This document shows, piece after piece, positions 11,839 through 22,870 of a stretch of 64,000 bases of DNA. This DNA comes from Pseudoips prasinana (lineage: Eukaryota; Arthropoda; Insecta; Lepidoptera; Nolidae): the NCBI GenBank assembly GCA_951640165.1, contig OX621237.1, positions 14,260,001 to 14,324,000 of the forward strand, written 5' to 3'. The position numbers and the translations under genes are program-made. The notes under the pieces were generated by a model. That model worked only from the letters and a program-made list of their open reading frames with translations. It was not told the origin of the DNA and made no database searches. Each line of letters begins with the position of its first letter. The stretch's first letter is position 1.

Positions 11839-12033
11839 CCGGCATCCAGCGATCACAAGATCATTAGTCCATTTTGGAGGAGGTCTGCGCACGCTACGTC
11901 TTGCGGTCTATGGCAGCCTCTCCAGAACCTTTCTGTCCCAGCAGCTGTTAAGTGGGTTTTCTGAGCTTTGTGACCTGCTGACGGCCACTTGGCAATTCTT
12001 CGGGCTGAGTTGCTTTGGCTTTAAATAATAATA

Positions 12034-12275
12034 ATAATATATTGGGACACACAGATCATCCTAGCCCCAAACTAAGCAAAGCTTGTACTATGGGTACCAG
12101 GCGACGATATACATACTTAAATAGATAGATAAATACTGAAATACATAGAAAACGTCCATGACTCAGAAACAAATATTCGTGCTCATCACACAAATATTTG
12201 CACTTACTGGGATTCGAACCCAGGACCACCAGCTTCGTAGGCAGGAGCACTACCACCTAGGCTACGGTGACCGTC
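12034..12275 (-). repeat. SINE family B (tRNA-derived)
   Basis: The head on minus carries TAGGTGGTAGTGCTCCTGCC, GAAGCTGGTGGTCCTGGGTT and a B box (GGTTCGAATCCC). The 3' part (CCATAGTACAAGCTTTGCTT) is shared with family A, which suggests the two families share one LINE-derived tail. A near-complete plus copy is at 34012-34247. Confidence 0.75.
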
Positions 12276-12687
12276 GCCGTAAATTGACAGTAAAATTAAG
12301 CAATTCTTTATTGACCTATGATGGTGTATTCATATGTCCATCTTTGTATGACTCCTACGTAACTACTGTATAATACGTAAATTGTAAAACCCACCTATTT
12401 TCAATCTGCAATCTAAATAAATGTTAAATACATGTGCGTAAAAACTTATGGATGTATTCTCTTTCCCCCTAATCGGCCTTTCCGGTATCAACGATTAACT
12501 TAATCTATTTCGTTAAATACTTAAATAAGTTAATTTCCGACTCATATATATCTTATGTTTTATAAGCCACGGTAATATATCACAGCCATATTGAATCCAG
12601 GGTATACTTAATTATTAATACTATTCAAGGATATAATTAAGCGTAGACAAAATGTGTAAATTATTTTTATCCAGTAAAAACAACAAA
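12276..12687. other. No gene seen
   Basis: AT-rich. TATCACAGCCATATTGA near 12579 resembles a miR-2/13 mature sequence, but no pairing arm exists nearby. Confidence 0.4.
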
Positions 12688-12698
12688 AAGTATTTAGA

Positions 12699-14053
12699 CA
12701 TACATAGACTCACGCCTGTCTCCCAGAGGGGTAGGCAGAGACAACGGACTTCCATTTGTCACGATCCTTGCACACCTCTTTCGCTTCGTTTACTGACATT
12801 ATATTCTTCATACATGCTCGCCGGTTTAGGGTACTTCTGACCTGACCTTTCCTAAGTACGTCTCCAATTTGATCAGAGAATGTTCTACGAGGTCTTCCCC
12901 TTCCGGTTGTACCATTCACACAGGCCAGGTATACTTCTTTTGTCAGTCTTCTTTCATTCATTCTTTCTAAATGACCAAACCATCTCAGCATACCTTTTTC
13001 AATCTTTGTGACTACATCCTCTTTCACACCACAACGCTCTCTTATATCAGTATTTCGAATTCTGTCTCTCAAAGTCACACCACACATACTTCTCAGAGCT
13101 CTCATTTCCACTGCATTTATTTTACTTTCATTCTTTTTCTGCCATACCCAACTTTCACTTCCATACATTAAAGTTAGCACTAACACTCCATCGTGCACGG
13201 CCAGTCGAGCCTTCTTTGAGACTTGTCGGCTACTCATAAAGGCGTGTAGTGCCCCATTCACTCTGTTCCCCGCATTTACTCTTCTAACAATATCTTTCTC
13301 ATATTTCCCATCTCTCGTAAACAAAGTTCCCAAATATACAAACTCTTTCACCTGTTCGACTTTCTCTCCTCCAACCACAATATCACAAGCTGTCGTGTAT
13401 TCATCCCTCTCAAATACCATTACTTTCGTCTTACCAACATTCATTTTCATCCCTTTCCTTTCAAAAGCTTCATGCATATTTGTTACCATCACCTGCAACT
13501 CGTCCGCAGATGATGCAAGTAGAACTTGATCATCAGCGTACAGCAGACATTTGATGAGTAACTCATTCATCCTTACACCACATTCACTTTCTTTCAAGTC
13601 TTTTAAACAGCTATCCATGAATAGGTTAAACAACCACGGTGACGCTACACATCCCTTTTGGATGCTAAACCACTCAGTGTATGACCCGTTAATCCTCACG
13701 CAAGCTCTGGAATCCCTATAAAGAGATTTCAGTGCTTGAACAAGGTTGTCGTCTAACCCATACATGGACAGTACCGACCAAAGCTCATTCCTCAACACTC
13801 TATCGTAGGCCTTTTCTAAGTCTACGAAGGCACAGTAGACCTTTTGGCTTTTGCCCAAAAACTTCTCTACTATGCTTCGTAGAGAAAAGACCTGATCCGT
13901 GCATCCCATTCCTTTGCGAAAACCCGCCTGTGCATCCCATATTTTCGTATCGGTTTCTTTCACAACTCTTTCAACCAATACTTTCGCATACAACTTACCA
14001 ACGACGCTGAGCAGACTAATGCCCCTGTAGTTTTTACAGTCTTGCCAGTTTTC
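12699..14053 (-). mobile_element. RTE-like LINE (family R), 5'-truncated, with 11-bp target duplication
   Basis: Flanked by AAGTATTTAGA at 12688-12698 and 14054-14064. The 3' end on minus is GGCGTGAGTCTATGTATG, shared with the copies at 8588 and 26792. The 5' end stops inside the reverse-transcriptase domain, so endonuclease and 5' UTR are missing. It landed in or next to a family A SINE tail (14066 onward). Confidence 0.9.
12710..14052 (-). pseudogene. Reverse transcriptase fragment of LINE family R
   Basis: An uninterrupted frame runs from the 5' truncation to its stop at 12710. It reads through [44 protein letters not shown] (first catalytic Asp region), [17 protein letters not shown], the YADD active site ([12 protein letters not shown]), the thumb and the C-terminal WFGHLERM and GRGRPRR segments. 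The upstream part of the polyprotein (endonuclease and first RT blocks) is absent, so it cannot move by itself. The usual PQG/KQGC pocket is present as QKGCVAS. It is intact over about 440 codons, which points to recent insertion. Confidence 0.85.
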
Positions 14054-14063
14054 AAGTATTTAG

Positions 14064-14160
14064 AAGTACATATAATTATGTTTATCAGTTGTCTGGTTGC
14101 CATAGTACAGGTTTTGTCTAGATGGCAGTGTGATAGTTGTCCCAAGATATATATTAAATA
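14064..14160 (+). repeat. SINE family A 3' part, decayed
   Basis: ATCAGTTGTCTGGTTGCC, ATAGTACAGGTTTTG and AGATGGCAGTGTGATA match the family A tail with several changes. Confidence 0.65.
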
Positions 14161-14332
14161 AAAGAGACCTATAAACTAGTTGTTTATTTTAGCAGACAAA
14201 TTACAAAATAATAAACTTCTTTATCTTTGTTTGACGTATCAATTGAGAGGCCACATTATGGGAGACCCAAATATTGTCCGACAAGGATTTATTTTATTTT
14301 AAAATAAAATATTTTACAACTTTCGTTCTATA

Positions 14333-14401
14333 AACTAATTTTAATACTTTGTTTGATTTCTCATTCGGAAACATAAATCAAACAAAGTATTCAAATTAGT
14401 T
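14333..14401. repeat. 27-bp-stem hairpin with 15-nt loop
   Basis: Left arm (AACTAATTTTAATACTTTGT...) and right arm pair over 27 bp with one mismatch. The loop is CTCATTCGGAAACAT. A separate perfect 20-bp palindrome (ATTTTATTTTAAAATAAAAT) lies at 14291-14310. No repeat family is recognised here. Hairpin RNA or inverted micro-duplication are both possible. Confidence 0.75.
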
Positions 14402-17400
14402 CAATGTTTGTTCCAGTAGTAAAAATTGTACATACAAGTATAATCTATATCCGTAACAAATAGCATGGCTAAGATTTCTATCAGTAAGTAAATTGCATGT
14501 ATAAAGATTTAATAAATTTGAAAATCATGTTGTTGTTATGTATTCATCTCTAATTTACAGAATAATTTGTAAGTACTACTCAATCTTGATCGTCTTATTA
14601 ATCAAGTAAACAAAACACAAACATCATAATCATCGTAACTTCTAATTAAATGTTTTCAAATCAATAAGTCAATATTTATCTTACGATGATTCTATCGCGT
14701 TATCGTTGCTGACGTTATTTTGATACTTCTGCTATCAACATTCTTGATTCTCGACTAGGTAATTGTATACCTCGTCCGTTTTACACTTTCCTATTTCTCT
14801 TTTTATCACTTGGAAGCTTTGTTATACGATGTCTGAGTCTATTTTGAGCTCCTGTCTTACATTAAGAACTAAGAGAAAGGACTAACATCGACTCGTAGAA
14901 ACGAGACCGTAGGTAATAACAATAATTTAAAGAATTTCAGCGTCTGAAACTGGAAATCCAATTTCAGCATATATTATCAGCACATATTTATTTAATATAA
15001 CATACCTACCTCCATCGAATTTATGACTAATATTAGTGACCATCTTGCTTTTAGGTTCTTTTAATAATTTCCAATGTCGTACCAATGATGATCACGAGAC
15101 AAAAAATGCAATATAAATTACAAAAAAAACATAGGTCGGTAACTCATTAACACAATAACGTAGTACTGGTATCCGAACCTAATAAATATTAAATTAAATG
15201 TGAAGGGAATAAATGTCGTCACATTATAGAGGTGCAGCAATCTGCAACGGCCGCGTTAATGACGGTGTAAGGTTATTGTTTTAAATCACCACTGCCCTCT
15301 AATTTACTATATTGCCTGTAATTAAGGCACGCCGACTTTAAAAAAAAAGACATCAAATTCAACCCCTTGTGATAACTGCATCTGTATGAATTATAGGACC
15401 ACCAAAATAACGGTCCGAACAAAATTATGCAGGTTTAGATTTAAACTGTTACGTAATTTTAGATATTAGGCGAGATTCGAATACTTTTTTTAATGTCCCT
15501 TTTCACCCCTAGTTCATTGCGTAAAAGTTTAAGACAAAAAAGTTGTAACGGCCATCCAATTAGTTTAAGAATCCGCACAGAAGCGCTTCGCCGACCCTAA
15601 ATTTTTCCCAATTAAATGCAAAACTCGCCGTGGCACCGGCGGCTATATAAAATTTAAAGTCCATACAATTCGCGCAACACAAATTTTTATTACCTCAGCC
15701 CGGTAAGTAAACAAAAAGAACAAATTAGCCAGTCTCAGTACAAGATGACGGTGTCGTCCGAGAGCTATATCCCACTCGGGACACAAGGGTGTAAAAAGTA
15801 AAACAATAAGGATTCTGTGCGGCTGCAAGGGGATATTTATTGTTAATGAAAATGGCGGGATTTGAACTAACGTCTTGTAACTAAATACCCTCTCACGGTT
15901 AAAGCGGGCACTAATTTGGTTTTTATAGCGCGTCCTTAATTTGATTTGGCGGCATCGCGGCCGCGCCACTATTGCCTGTAGGAGCAATTAATTTGGTCGG
16001 ATTATATTTTTTTCTCGGGGCGGCCTGTGCGTAGCGCGACGAGCCCCGTTGCCGTGGAGCCGTCGAGTTCGCTTACGCGCCCGCAACACGATCGAACCGA
16101 GGAGGAAAAAATAAAATAAAACTTAAGCCCCGTTTAATTTGAAGGGTGGTTCTGGGCTATTAAAGTAACACGCTTATGTATTGCAAATTATATTGAAATT
16201 TGTCTTCCATTACTGAGCGTCTTCCTCACACAAATGTTGCCCGCATTACGAGAGGGAGATTTTTATTCTTCGCTACGCCCACCCTTGTCTCCCGCTTTTT
16301 TACGTCGGAAGTTTTGTGGTGCTTTTTTTCTCGCTAATTAAAACTCTTCCGCGCTGTTTCCTCTGAGAAACGAGATTCGATCAATTAATTTTTGGGCGGC
16401 GTAAGCCATCTCAACTGGGTTCAATAAAAAAACAATTTCTCCCTAAAAGGGTATCAAAAAGTAATTGATCAAATAAAGGTTTAGGTGCGTTACGCAAAGT
16501 TTATACAAATTTCGAGATATACAATTTTTAAGGTAGGTGGAAAAGTTGCTGGCAATCGAGGCGTAGGTCATTTAATAGAATTGTATTGTTTATTGAAAAT
16601 TCTATGCAATCAGCGTTGTGCGGTGCGCGGCGCGACGCGGCGGCGGCCCGTGATGCGAGATGGAGTCACGCGCGCTATTGTCTCGTGCTCCGAGGACAAG
16701 CTAATTCATCTAATACAATAATACACTTTACCATTACTACTTACTACCGAAATGACTACTAAATCGTTTTATTTACAACCAATTACTTTATGACTTATCA
16801 CGAGCTCTTAGAACTATGTTAACATTACAAGAAAAAAGTTTCGAAATTCAATCTCCGTTGTCAAATCATATAATTCGAAAGTTTCAATTTATACAAAAAC
16901 ATAGGCCAACAATTTTATTTTTTACGCAAACAAATACTATCTACGTATATAAAGAAATGAGTATTTCACCTCTAATGACACTACAGCCATAAACCTTTCA
17001 TTAAACCTAAAACCCACATTAATGTCCACAACAAAAGCATAAAAGATAAGTCGAAATCAACGCCATGCACCCTTCAATCAGTGGAAATGCGGCCGCTGAG
17101 GTAGGAGAAGCAAAACTAGCAATTTGTCGTTGATGGTTCGACTCCAGTAGGCAGGCCAGTGGAAGCACGCGCCGAATTAAATGGAAATCAATAGCAATTG
17201 CCGCACGTGACCGACGACCCTTACATCTCGCCGACAGCCTACATCACTCACACAGACTCCGGAATACTGAGCAGTTCGTGACAGATCATGTTCTTAATAG
17301 AAAACACGAGCGGTTTGCTCCAGCTAGGCGGGCTACTCTCATTGGCAGCAACATAACTATCGAAATACCAAACACAACTAAAGGAAAACATATACTTTAA

Positions 17401-17804
17401 ACTTAACCGAAGTTATAATTAAGGAAATAAGCTAGTCATTTAATTATATGTACAAAATGATCTAATTTTAACTTATAATAATCTATTCTTATATAACTTA
17501 GTTTACTATTATCTGCTTTTAAAGTTATAGAATTACATTATTATCTTAACGTTATTAAATATGCTTTAAGAAAAATTAATTAATCATTAAACTTTCACAA
17601 TCGCTCTAGATTAGTTTATAACGTAAGAAGGAAAAATTTCTACTTAAGACATTTGAATAGGAAATAAATAAAAACAGTCTATGATCCGGTTCGTATTATG
17701 TTAGGAATACACCTCTGTTCCAATGAAATATGAAAGATTGTTTTAATTTGCTAATATTTATTCAGATAAATCTCTTAAACTGTGATATTCACGGTGAAAA
17801 CCAC

Positions 17805-17822
17805 TGTAACGTATACGTTACA
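17805..17822. promoter_or_regulatory. 18-bp perfect palindrome
   Basis: TGTAACGTATACGTTACA is fully self-complementary. Possible dimeric transcription-factor site; function unknown. Confidence 0.3.
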
Positions 17823-18268
17823 TTGCTAGTTCACATTTCCCTTAAAGTTCGTACGAAATCGAAACGGAGATTCCCGTTTGGAAACGGGGACGTTCCCATT
17901 TAGAACTTCACAATACTCTACGAACTACAGACTATAAGGACTTCATCAGCCTAGTTTACTACATGTTGAAAATGAAATTTTGCCACCATATATTAGGAAA
18001 CATATTTTTATGAACTTAAATATAATAAACTGTATTCTACTAATTTACCCAGATCAATTTCGTAGAAAGCAGCTGGCGTAGCGCGTAGCAATGCTACGAA
18101 ATGAAAAACTAGACTCGATCTTAAATTACCATTTATTCGTTTAAATATAACGGAATTTATACATCAAAGTTTTGGTACCAAGCGATTCATATGTAGCACG
18201 ATTCGGGAGCACGTCTCCGTACAATCTACGCCGCAAATAAAGCAGCACTTCCTTCGATTGTAGTCCGA

Positions 18269-18282
18269 TGATTGATCAATCA
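18269..18282. promoter_or_regulatory. Palindromic double TGATTGAT site
   Basis: TGATTGATCAATCA reads as an Extradenticle-Hox type TGATTGAT site on each strand, overlapping at its centre. Motif match only. Confidence 0.3.
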
Positions 18283-20041
18283 ATGTATTAGAAAAGGCCA
18301 GCTTAATTGAGGCGATTTGCCCCGTCTGTTTGTACTGACAACAGAAATTACGTTAATTTGCTTGCTTTTCATTGATTCAAAGAATTATTTATGTTGTATG
18401 AGCCTTTCCTCATGTTTGCACAAGGTTTCATGTGTCTGTTTTATACGGTATCGTTTTACTAGCTTTCATTAAAAAACTCTTTCTCAAAAGGTGCCATGTC
18501 AGGCAGTTCACGACGGAAGAAAAAGGGAAACATTAAAAATATTGTAATTTTTAGACAAGTGATAGATATGACTACGGCTATGAAAATTTAATTTTCAGAA
18601 GAATTAGATCTGAGTATAACCGATACAAGACTAAGTGGTCCGATACCGATGCGCATATTTTTTTGGGTCCAATGCACCAACATACGCTAATTTCAAATCT
18701 CTTCTTATACAATAAATATCCATTTACGAGATCCATAGACTTACAATTAACTTTACCTGCCAAGTAAATTTGAAATAACTGCGAATGAAACCTTCAAAAC
18801 TGATAAAGAATATATCAAAATTCCTACCGATTTTAATAATGAAAGATCAAAAAATTGGAATATTCTAATGGTAATCTAAATAGTTACTTAAATGCTTATT
18901 CTATTTCCCATTTGCTTTGATTGATAAATTAATTTGTATTCAGTCATTTAACTTAATCCTAGATTCAAGTTAACTGCTTCAAAGTGCCCCATTAACTAAA
19001 CTGAGCCAGTTACGAATAACTCTTTCGAGAAAATTACCACTAATTTAATTGAATTTACTAATAGCTGCTTTAAATTTTAACTCAATTTCTTCTTTTACTT
19101 TGTTGTCACAAGAAAAAGTTTGGCCTTGCTCCTTCTAATTTTCTGTGCAATCTTCCACAAATATCAACAGGAGCGGCCCCACGTCCAGATCTTACATAGT
19201 AAAGCAATATCCACAAAAGGACAAAATATCGCTGCAAATAAACGTTTAACTTTATGGACTCGAAAGATATTACCGATTCGTGATCTCCTTTTTGTTTAGT
19301 TTCGCGTTTCGCCCGGTCGGCCATCTTGGCGACATGTGGCGGGAGATTTAGGCGGGAAACGTGCCCCGCTATATTAGATTATGTCGAAATGAATTGAGCG
19401 CTACTATTGGATATGTTATTGACGTAGATTTGCGATCGGAGGAACGAACTGATATTTCGTATTGTTATTAAAGGCGCAGCGCTCCCCGCGGACGTGAGCA
19501 GAGTCCCGAACGCCCGGTCCACCCGATACGACGCCCTTATGGACCTATCGTTTAGGCCTCTTTATATTTTTCTTATGTAAATACGGTTTCATATCCGATG
19601 AGCTTTATTTATGTGGGAATCGTTTTAGCGAGATAAGTCTCTCTTCTGTGCCACTGTTCACCTCTCGCGATGCATGTAAATTTTGTTTGTTTGGAATACT
19701 GATTTATTGTTAACCGTACCCAGCGATACGCTTGTCTTTTATTTTGGCTACTTTACTTATTTACTGAACTTAATACAAAAAAGATTTCGATGTGACTTAA
19801 TTTATTTGTTATGATTAGTATGCGTAAGACATATTTCAAAGAATGAATATATTTTGATGAGCATGAAAGATTTTAAGTGTCGCCGAACATCAAAGAGTGT
19901 ATGTGCCAGCCAGAGAGCGCTGTTAAAACGTCTTCAAGGGTTTCAGCGCGGTAAACAGTAGCTAACACTCTGGCGCAAGTTATAGGATATGACTAATTAT
20001 ATTTTACGTAAGCAGATACACTAAAATGATATAAACTATAA

Positions 20042-20289
20042 GGGAGGCTACCGGCTAAGTCACCGAACATCGGGATAGTGATCGGCGTTGAAATAAATAA
20101 ACGATATAAGATAAAAATACTTAATCAATCGGTTAATCGGTTTCGACGTTGAAAATCGATTCCGGACCATTTATGACGTCACATGTGCTCACGGAAGCTG
20201 ATTTAACGATTGATTAAGTAATTTCTAATCTTTATTTATTTGACCGCCGATCACTATCCCGATGTTCGGTGACTTAGTCGGTAGCCCCC
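20042..20289. mobile_element. Foldback (MITE-like) element
   Basis: Inverted arms of about 100 bp start GGGAGGCTACCGGCTAAGTC on the left and match the reverse complement of the right end. The first 40 bp are almost identical (TCACCGAACATCGGGATAGT, GATCGGCG) and later parts diverge. The loop is near 20165-20185 and contains TATGACGTCACATG. No clear target duplication. Confidence 0.75.
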
Positions 20290-20498
20290 CAGAAGTAGAA
20301 CATTGAACACCAGCTTGGCACTAAATTAATTAGAAAGAGTTTGAGATTAAGTAATCAGCATTAATCAGATTGATGTTACAATTTATTTAATTAGTTATTC
20401 AGATGAACGTACCTACATTATCAGAAGCGCAGAGTCCCAGGATTTGTTACCTTTCTAACAAACATATTATTAGCTTGTGATAAGGAACTGTTCTCATT

Positions 20499-20629
20499 GT
20501 ACAGACGCCAGCACATCAATCTGTCATATTTATTTTATAGATTTTCAACTTTATCACATAAGCATAAGGTTCACTTTCAATTAGGGAAATTTGACAGATT
20601 GGGGTAGCTTGATGTGCTGGAGTCTGTAC
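20499..20629. mobile_element. MITE, copy 2
   Basis: Same termini (GTACAGACGCCAGCACATCA...GTCTGTAC) and centre (TTATCACATAAGCATAAGGT, inverted relative to copy 1) as 11435-11575. The left arm has lost about 10 bp (GCTACCCCAA). Confidence 0.8.
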
Positions 20630-20808
20630 TTGACTCAAATGATTAAACTAAATAACCGTCTCCTTACTTAAACAGACTAACAAACAACTTTACGCCATTA
20701 ATAAGTGACTATATACACTTTAGTGATAAGTACTGTCACAACGCATTGGCTCGCAAAAAAGATACATTCTACCTCTTTTTATTAATTACCAAAAACATAT
20801 ATAATATA

Positions 20809-21055
20809 CTAGCGGCCCAGGACGTGCTTCGCTACGTATAAGGCATAGTAATTTATTCGAACAAAAAAATATTTTAAATTGCTAATAGATGTCGATTTTA
20901 CACTTTTTCACGACTTTTTTAAAATTTTCTCTACGTACAAACCTTCCCTGGACTTCCACAAATAATTCAAGACCAAAATTAGCCAAATCGGTAAAGGCGT
21001 TGTTTAGTTATAACATTACAACGAAAAGTGGCATTGATTTTTATATATATATAGA
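20809..21055 (-). mobile_element. Short Helitron-like element
   Basis: On minus it begins TCTATATATATATAAAAATC after an A and ends GGGCCGCTAG before a T, the 5'-TC...CTAG-3' layout with A|T insertion typical of non-autonomous Helitrons. No open frame. Confidence 0.55.
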
Positions 21056-22174
21056 TGTATAGTATATTTCACCCTACCCTGCTTACTTCTTGGACCACAC
21101 CATGAGGCGGCTCACTTTGATGTCGCGAGGGTAGTTATGGAAATTAATAAAGTGAACAACATGTAATTGCTTCCGATAAGGCGGTCTGCGCAGGAGCACT
21201 TTTTTACCTTTTTAACGAGCACTGCGTTATATAAACACCATGTCTTTAACGTTTGCAGCTATTATGCTTACGATGTTGTTTATAATTGATCATGACTTGA
21301 GCAACGACTTGTGGTTTTAGTCATTACCATTGCTAAAAATATGATTAAATCCTGTAAAAGTTAAGACTGCACGAGTCGTGCAGTGGTTTAGGTAGTCTAC
21401 CTGATAATATATCAGTGGCCACACAAAATGCTTTGTGTTTGTTTCTCGTACAGTTTAAATATAAATAAATATCTTGGGACAATTAACACACTGCCATCGC
21501 GGATCTTAAACTACGCAGAGCCTGTAACTTTTGGATTGAAAGAAATATACAATTTTCAAAATTCAATAATTTTTCTGAGATTATTGTCATTCGCCGTAAC
21601 GTTGAGAGAAGCATGACTTAAACTATGGTTTAATTATCAAAGCAAAGTAAGTTACAACTTAAACAATAGACTACCAGCGACTAAAACTGGAGAAGCGAGG
21701 TGAAACTTAAAATAACACATCGCATGCGTGGTACCTCAGCTGTTCATATGTATCGTCTGAAGCGTATATGTACAATGCGCTCATGCACACAATCGTTTTG
21801 TATCGTTGTGTATTCGTTACTCTCTTTAGCTATCCTAAACGTGATTTTAAATATTTCTCTCATGTATTGTCCTCTTAATGCCAATGAAAAACTGCATTTC
21901 TGTCATCATCTGTGGATAAGATGCCCAAAAAGCTATGTACCTCGCTACTATTGGATATATTAATATATAAGCTATGCTACTATAGCCAAAAGTAAAAGTA
22001 AAGGTCAGTCCTTGAGTCACACAAAATTTCAATTAGATGTGAATGTGAAACAGCCTAATTAAATTACCAATGTGGTTATAGTAATTCTGTTTTAAATACT
22101 TTTCATTTATCTCATCCCTATTGTGATAGTATGACCTAGTCTACCATTTTTATTTAAAGAGTACAGGCAGTAAT
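21056..22174. other. No gene seen
   Basis: Contains only faint SINE-like debris near 21440-21540 (TATCTTGGGACAATT, ACTACGCAGAGCCTGTA). The 87-residue frame at 21700-21963 has no recognisable domain and is not called. Confidence 0.4.
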
Positions 22175-22315
22175 TGCCCTAGTGTCAGAATTGTTCATGT
22201 CGCCCAATAAGCCTCTGACATGGCTTAACGACTGTTGGCTTAACTGATTAAAACCGGGACCGACAGCTTAACGTGCACTAAACTCCTTTGGCGGTAATCA
22301 ATCTATATAAATAGT
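22175..22315 (+). repeat. SINE family C-related fragment
   Basis: GCCTCTGACATGGCTTAACG, AACCGGGACCGACAGCTTAA and TTTGGCGGTAATCA match 48595-48720. Confidence 0.65.
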
Positions 22316-22629
22316 GTCAGACTCATAAAAAAATTCTAGTAATTAATTTAATTTAGTTCTATATTTATAACTATAATTGATTGTTTCCTTGTTTATTTAT
22401 AATTTTAATAGAAGTAAGTATTTGTTTTATAATATTTTTCTATAAAATATGTAAGAATAATAAAGATTAATTTACTACCTATAGAGTGTATCTAAAAATG
22501 TGGTGTTTACCTATAATTAGATGCGCAATTAGAATTAAGTTTTATTGTATACTACACCTGTTAGTGAAATATTGTTGCTTCTGTTGGTAAACCTAATAAA
22601 TAAAATAAAATATACTGACCACGTACCTA

Positions 22630-22870
22630 GGTCATCATCATGATCATGTCAGCCGAATGAGGTCCACTGTTGCACAAAGGCCTCGCCAGAAGATTGCCAC
22701 AATGGAGTTGTGCCCATCATTTGAATGGATATGCCATAATCGCCACGCTTGGCAGACGGGTTGGCGATCGCAGTATGATGGTCATACTGCACAGTACACA
22801 GAAAGGCGCTGCTGCCCGTTCTCTGGTATCTACCGTCTGGTATCTACATAGGTTAAGAATAGATATTGCC
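22630..22870 (-). mobile_element. LINE 3' end, RTE-related family U
   Basis: Begins on plus with CATCATCATGATCATGTCAG and GTCCACTGTTGCACAAAGGC, then GCCATAATCGCCACGCTTGG and GCGCTGCTGCCCGTTCTCTG. Similar blocks occur at 32110-32295 (opposite strand) and 40786-41030, which defines a second 3'-end family with a CAT-rich tail. Confidence 0.65.

Larger units (their letters stand above)
11412..12025 (-). mobile_element. RTE-like LINE (family T) end carrying two nested insertions
   Basis: Pieces of the family T 3' end are at 11412-11430 (ATATCAGCCGAAAG), 11576-11605 (ATTGCTGGACGTAGGTCTCC, CTCCACAAT) and 11839-12025 (GGCATCCAGCGATCACAAGA, CCAGAACCTTTCTG, GGCCACTTGGCAATTCTTCG). A MITE (11435-11575) and a SINE (11606-11838) separate them. 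Confidence 0.8.
14402..20041. other. 5.6 kb without a gene; several GC-rich islands
   Basis: No supportable gene or recognised repeat. GC-rich blocks without credible frames lie at about 15590-16110, 16610-16700, 17085-17300 and 19300-19560, inside otherwise AT-rich sequence. The lack of transposon debris over this length contrasts with both neighbours and fits a region with regulatory constraint, which is inference. Confidence 0.45.

Noticed and set aside
12575..12600. miR-2/13-like sequence TATCACAGCCATATTGA
   Set aside because: Only the mature-like strand is present; no complementary arm within a plausible precursor distance.
15318..15335. miR-124-like start TAAGGCACGC
   Set aside because: Match stops after ten bases and there is no hairpin.
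15643..15987. 114-residue open frame on minus
   Set aside because: No recognisable motif and no supporting start or transcript signals; it overlaps the edge of a GC-rich island.
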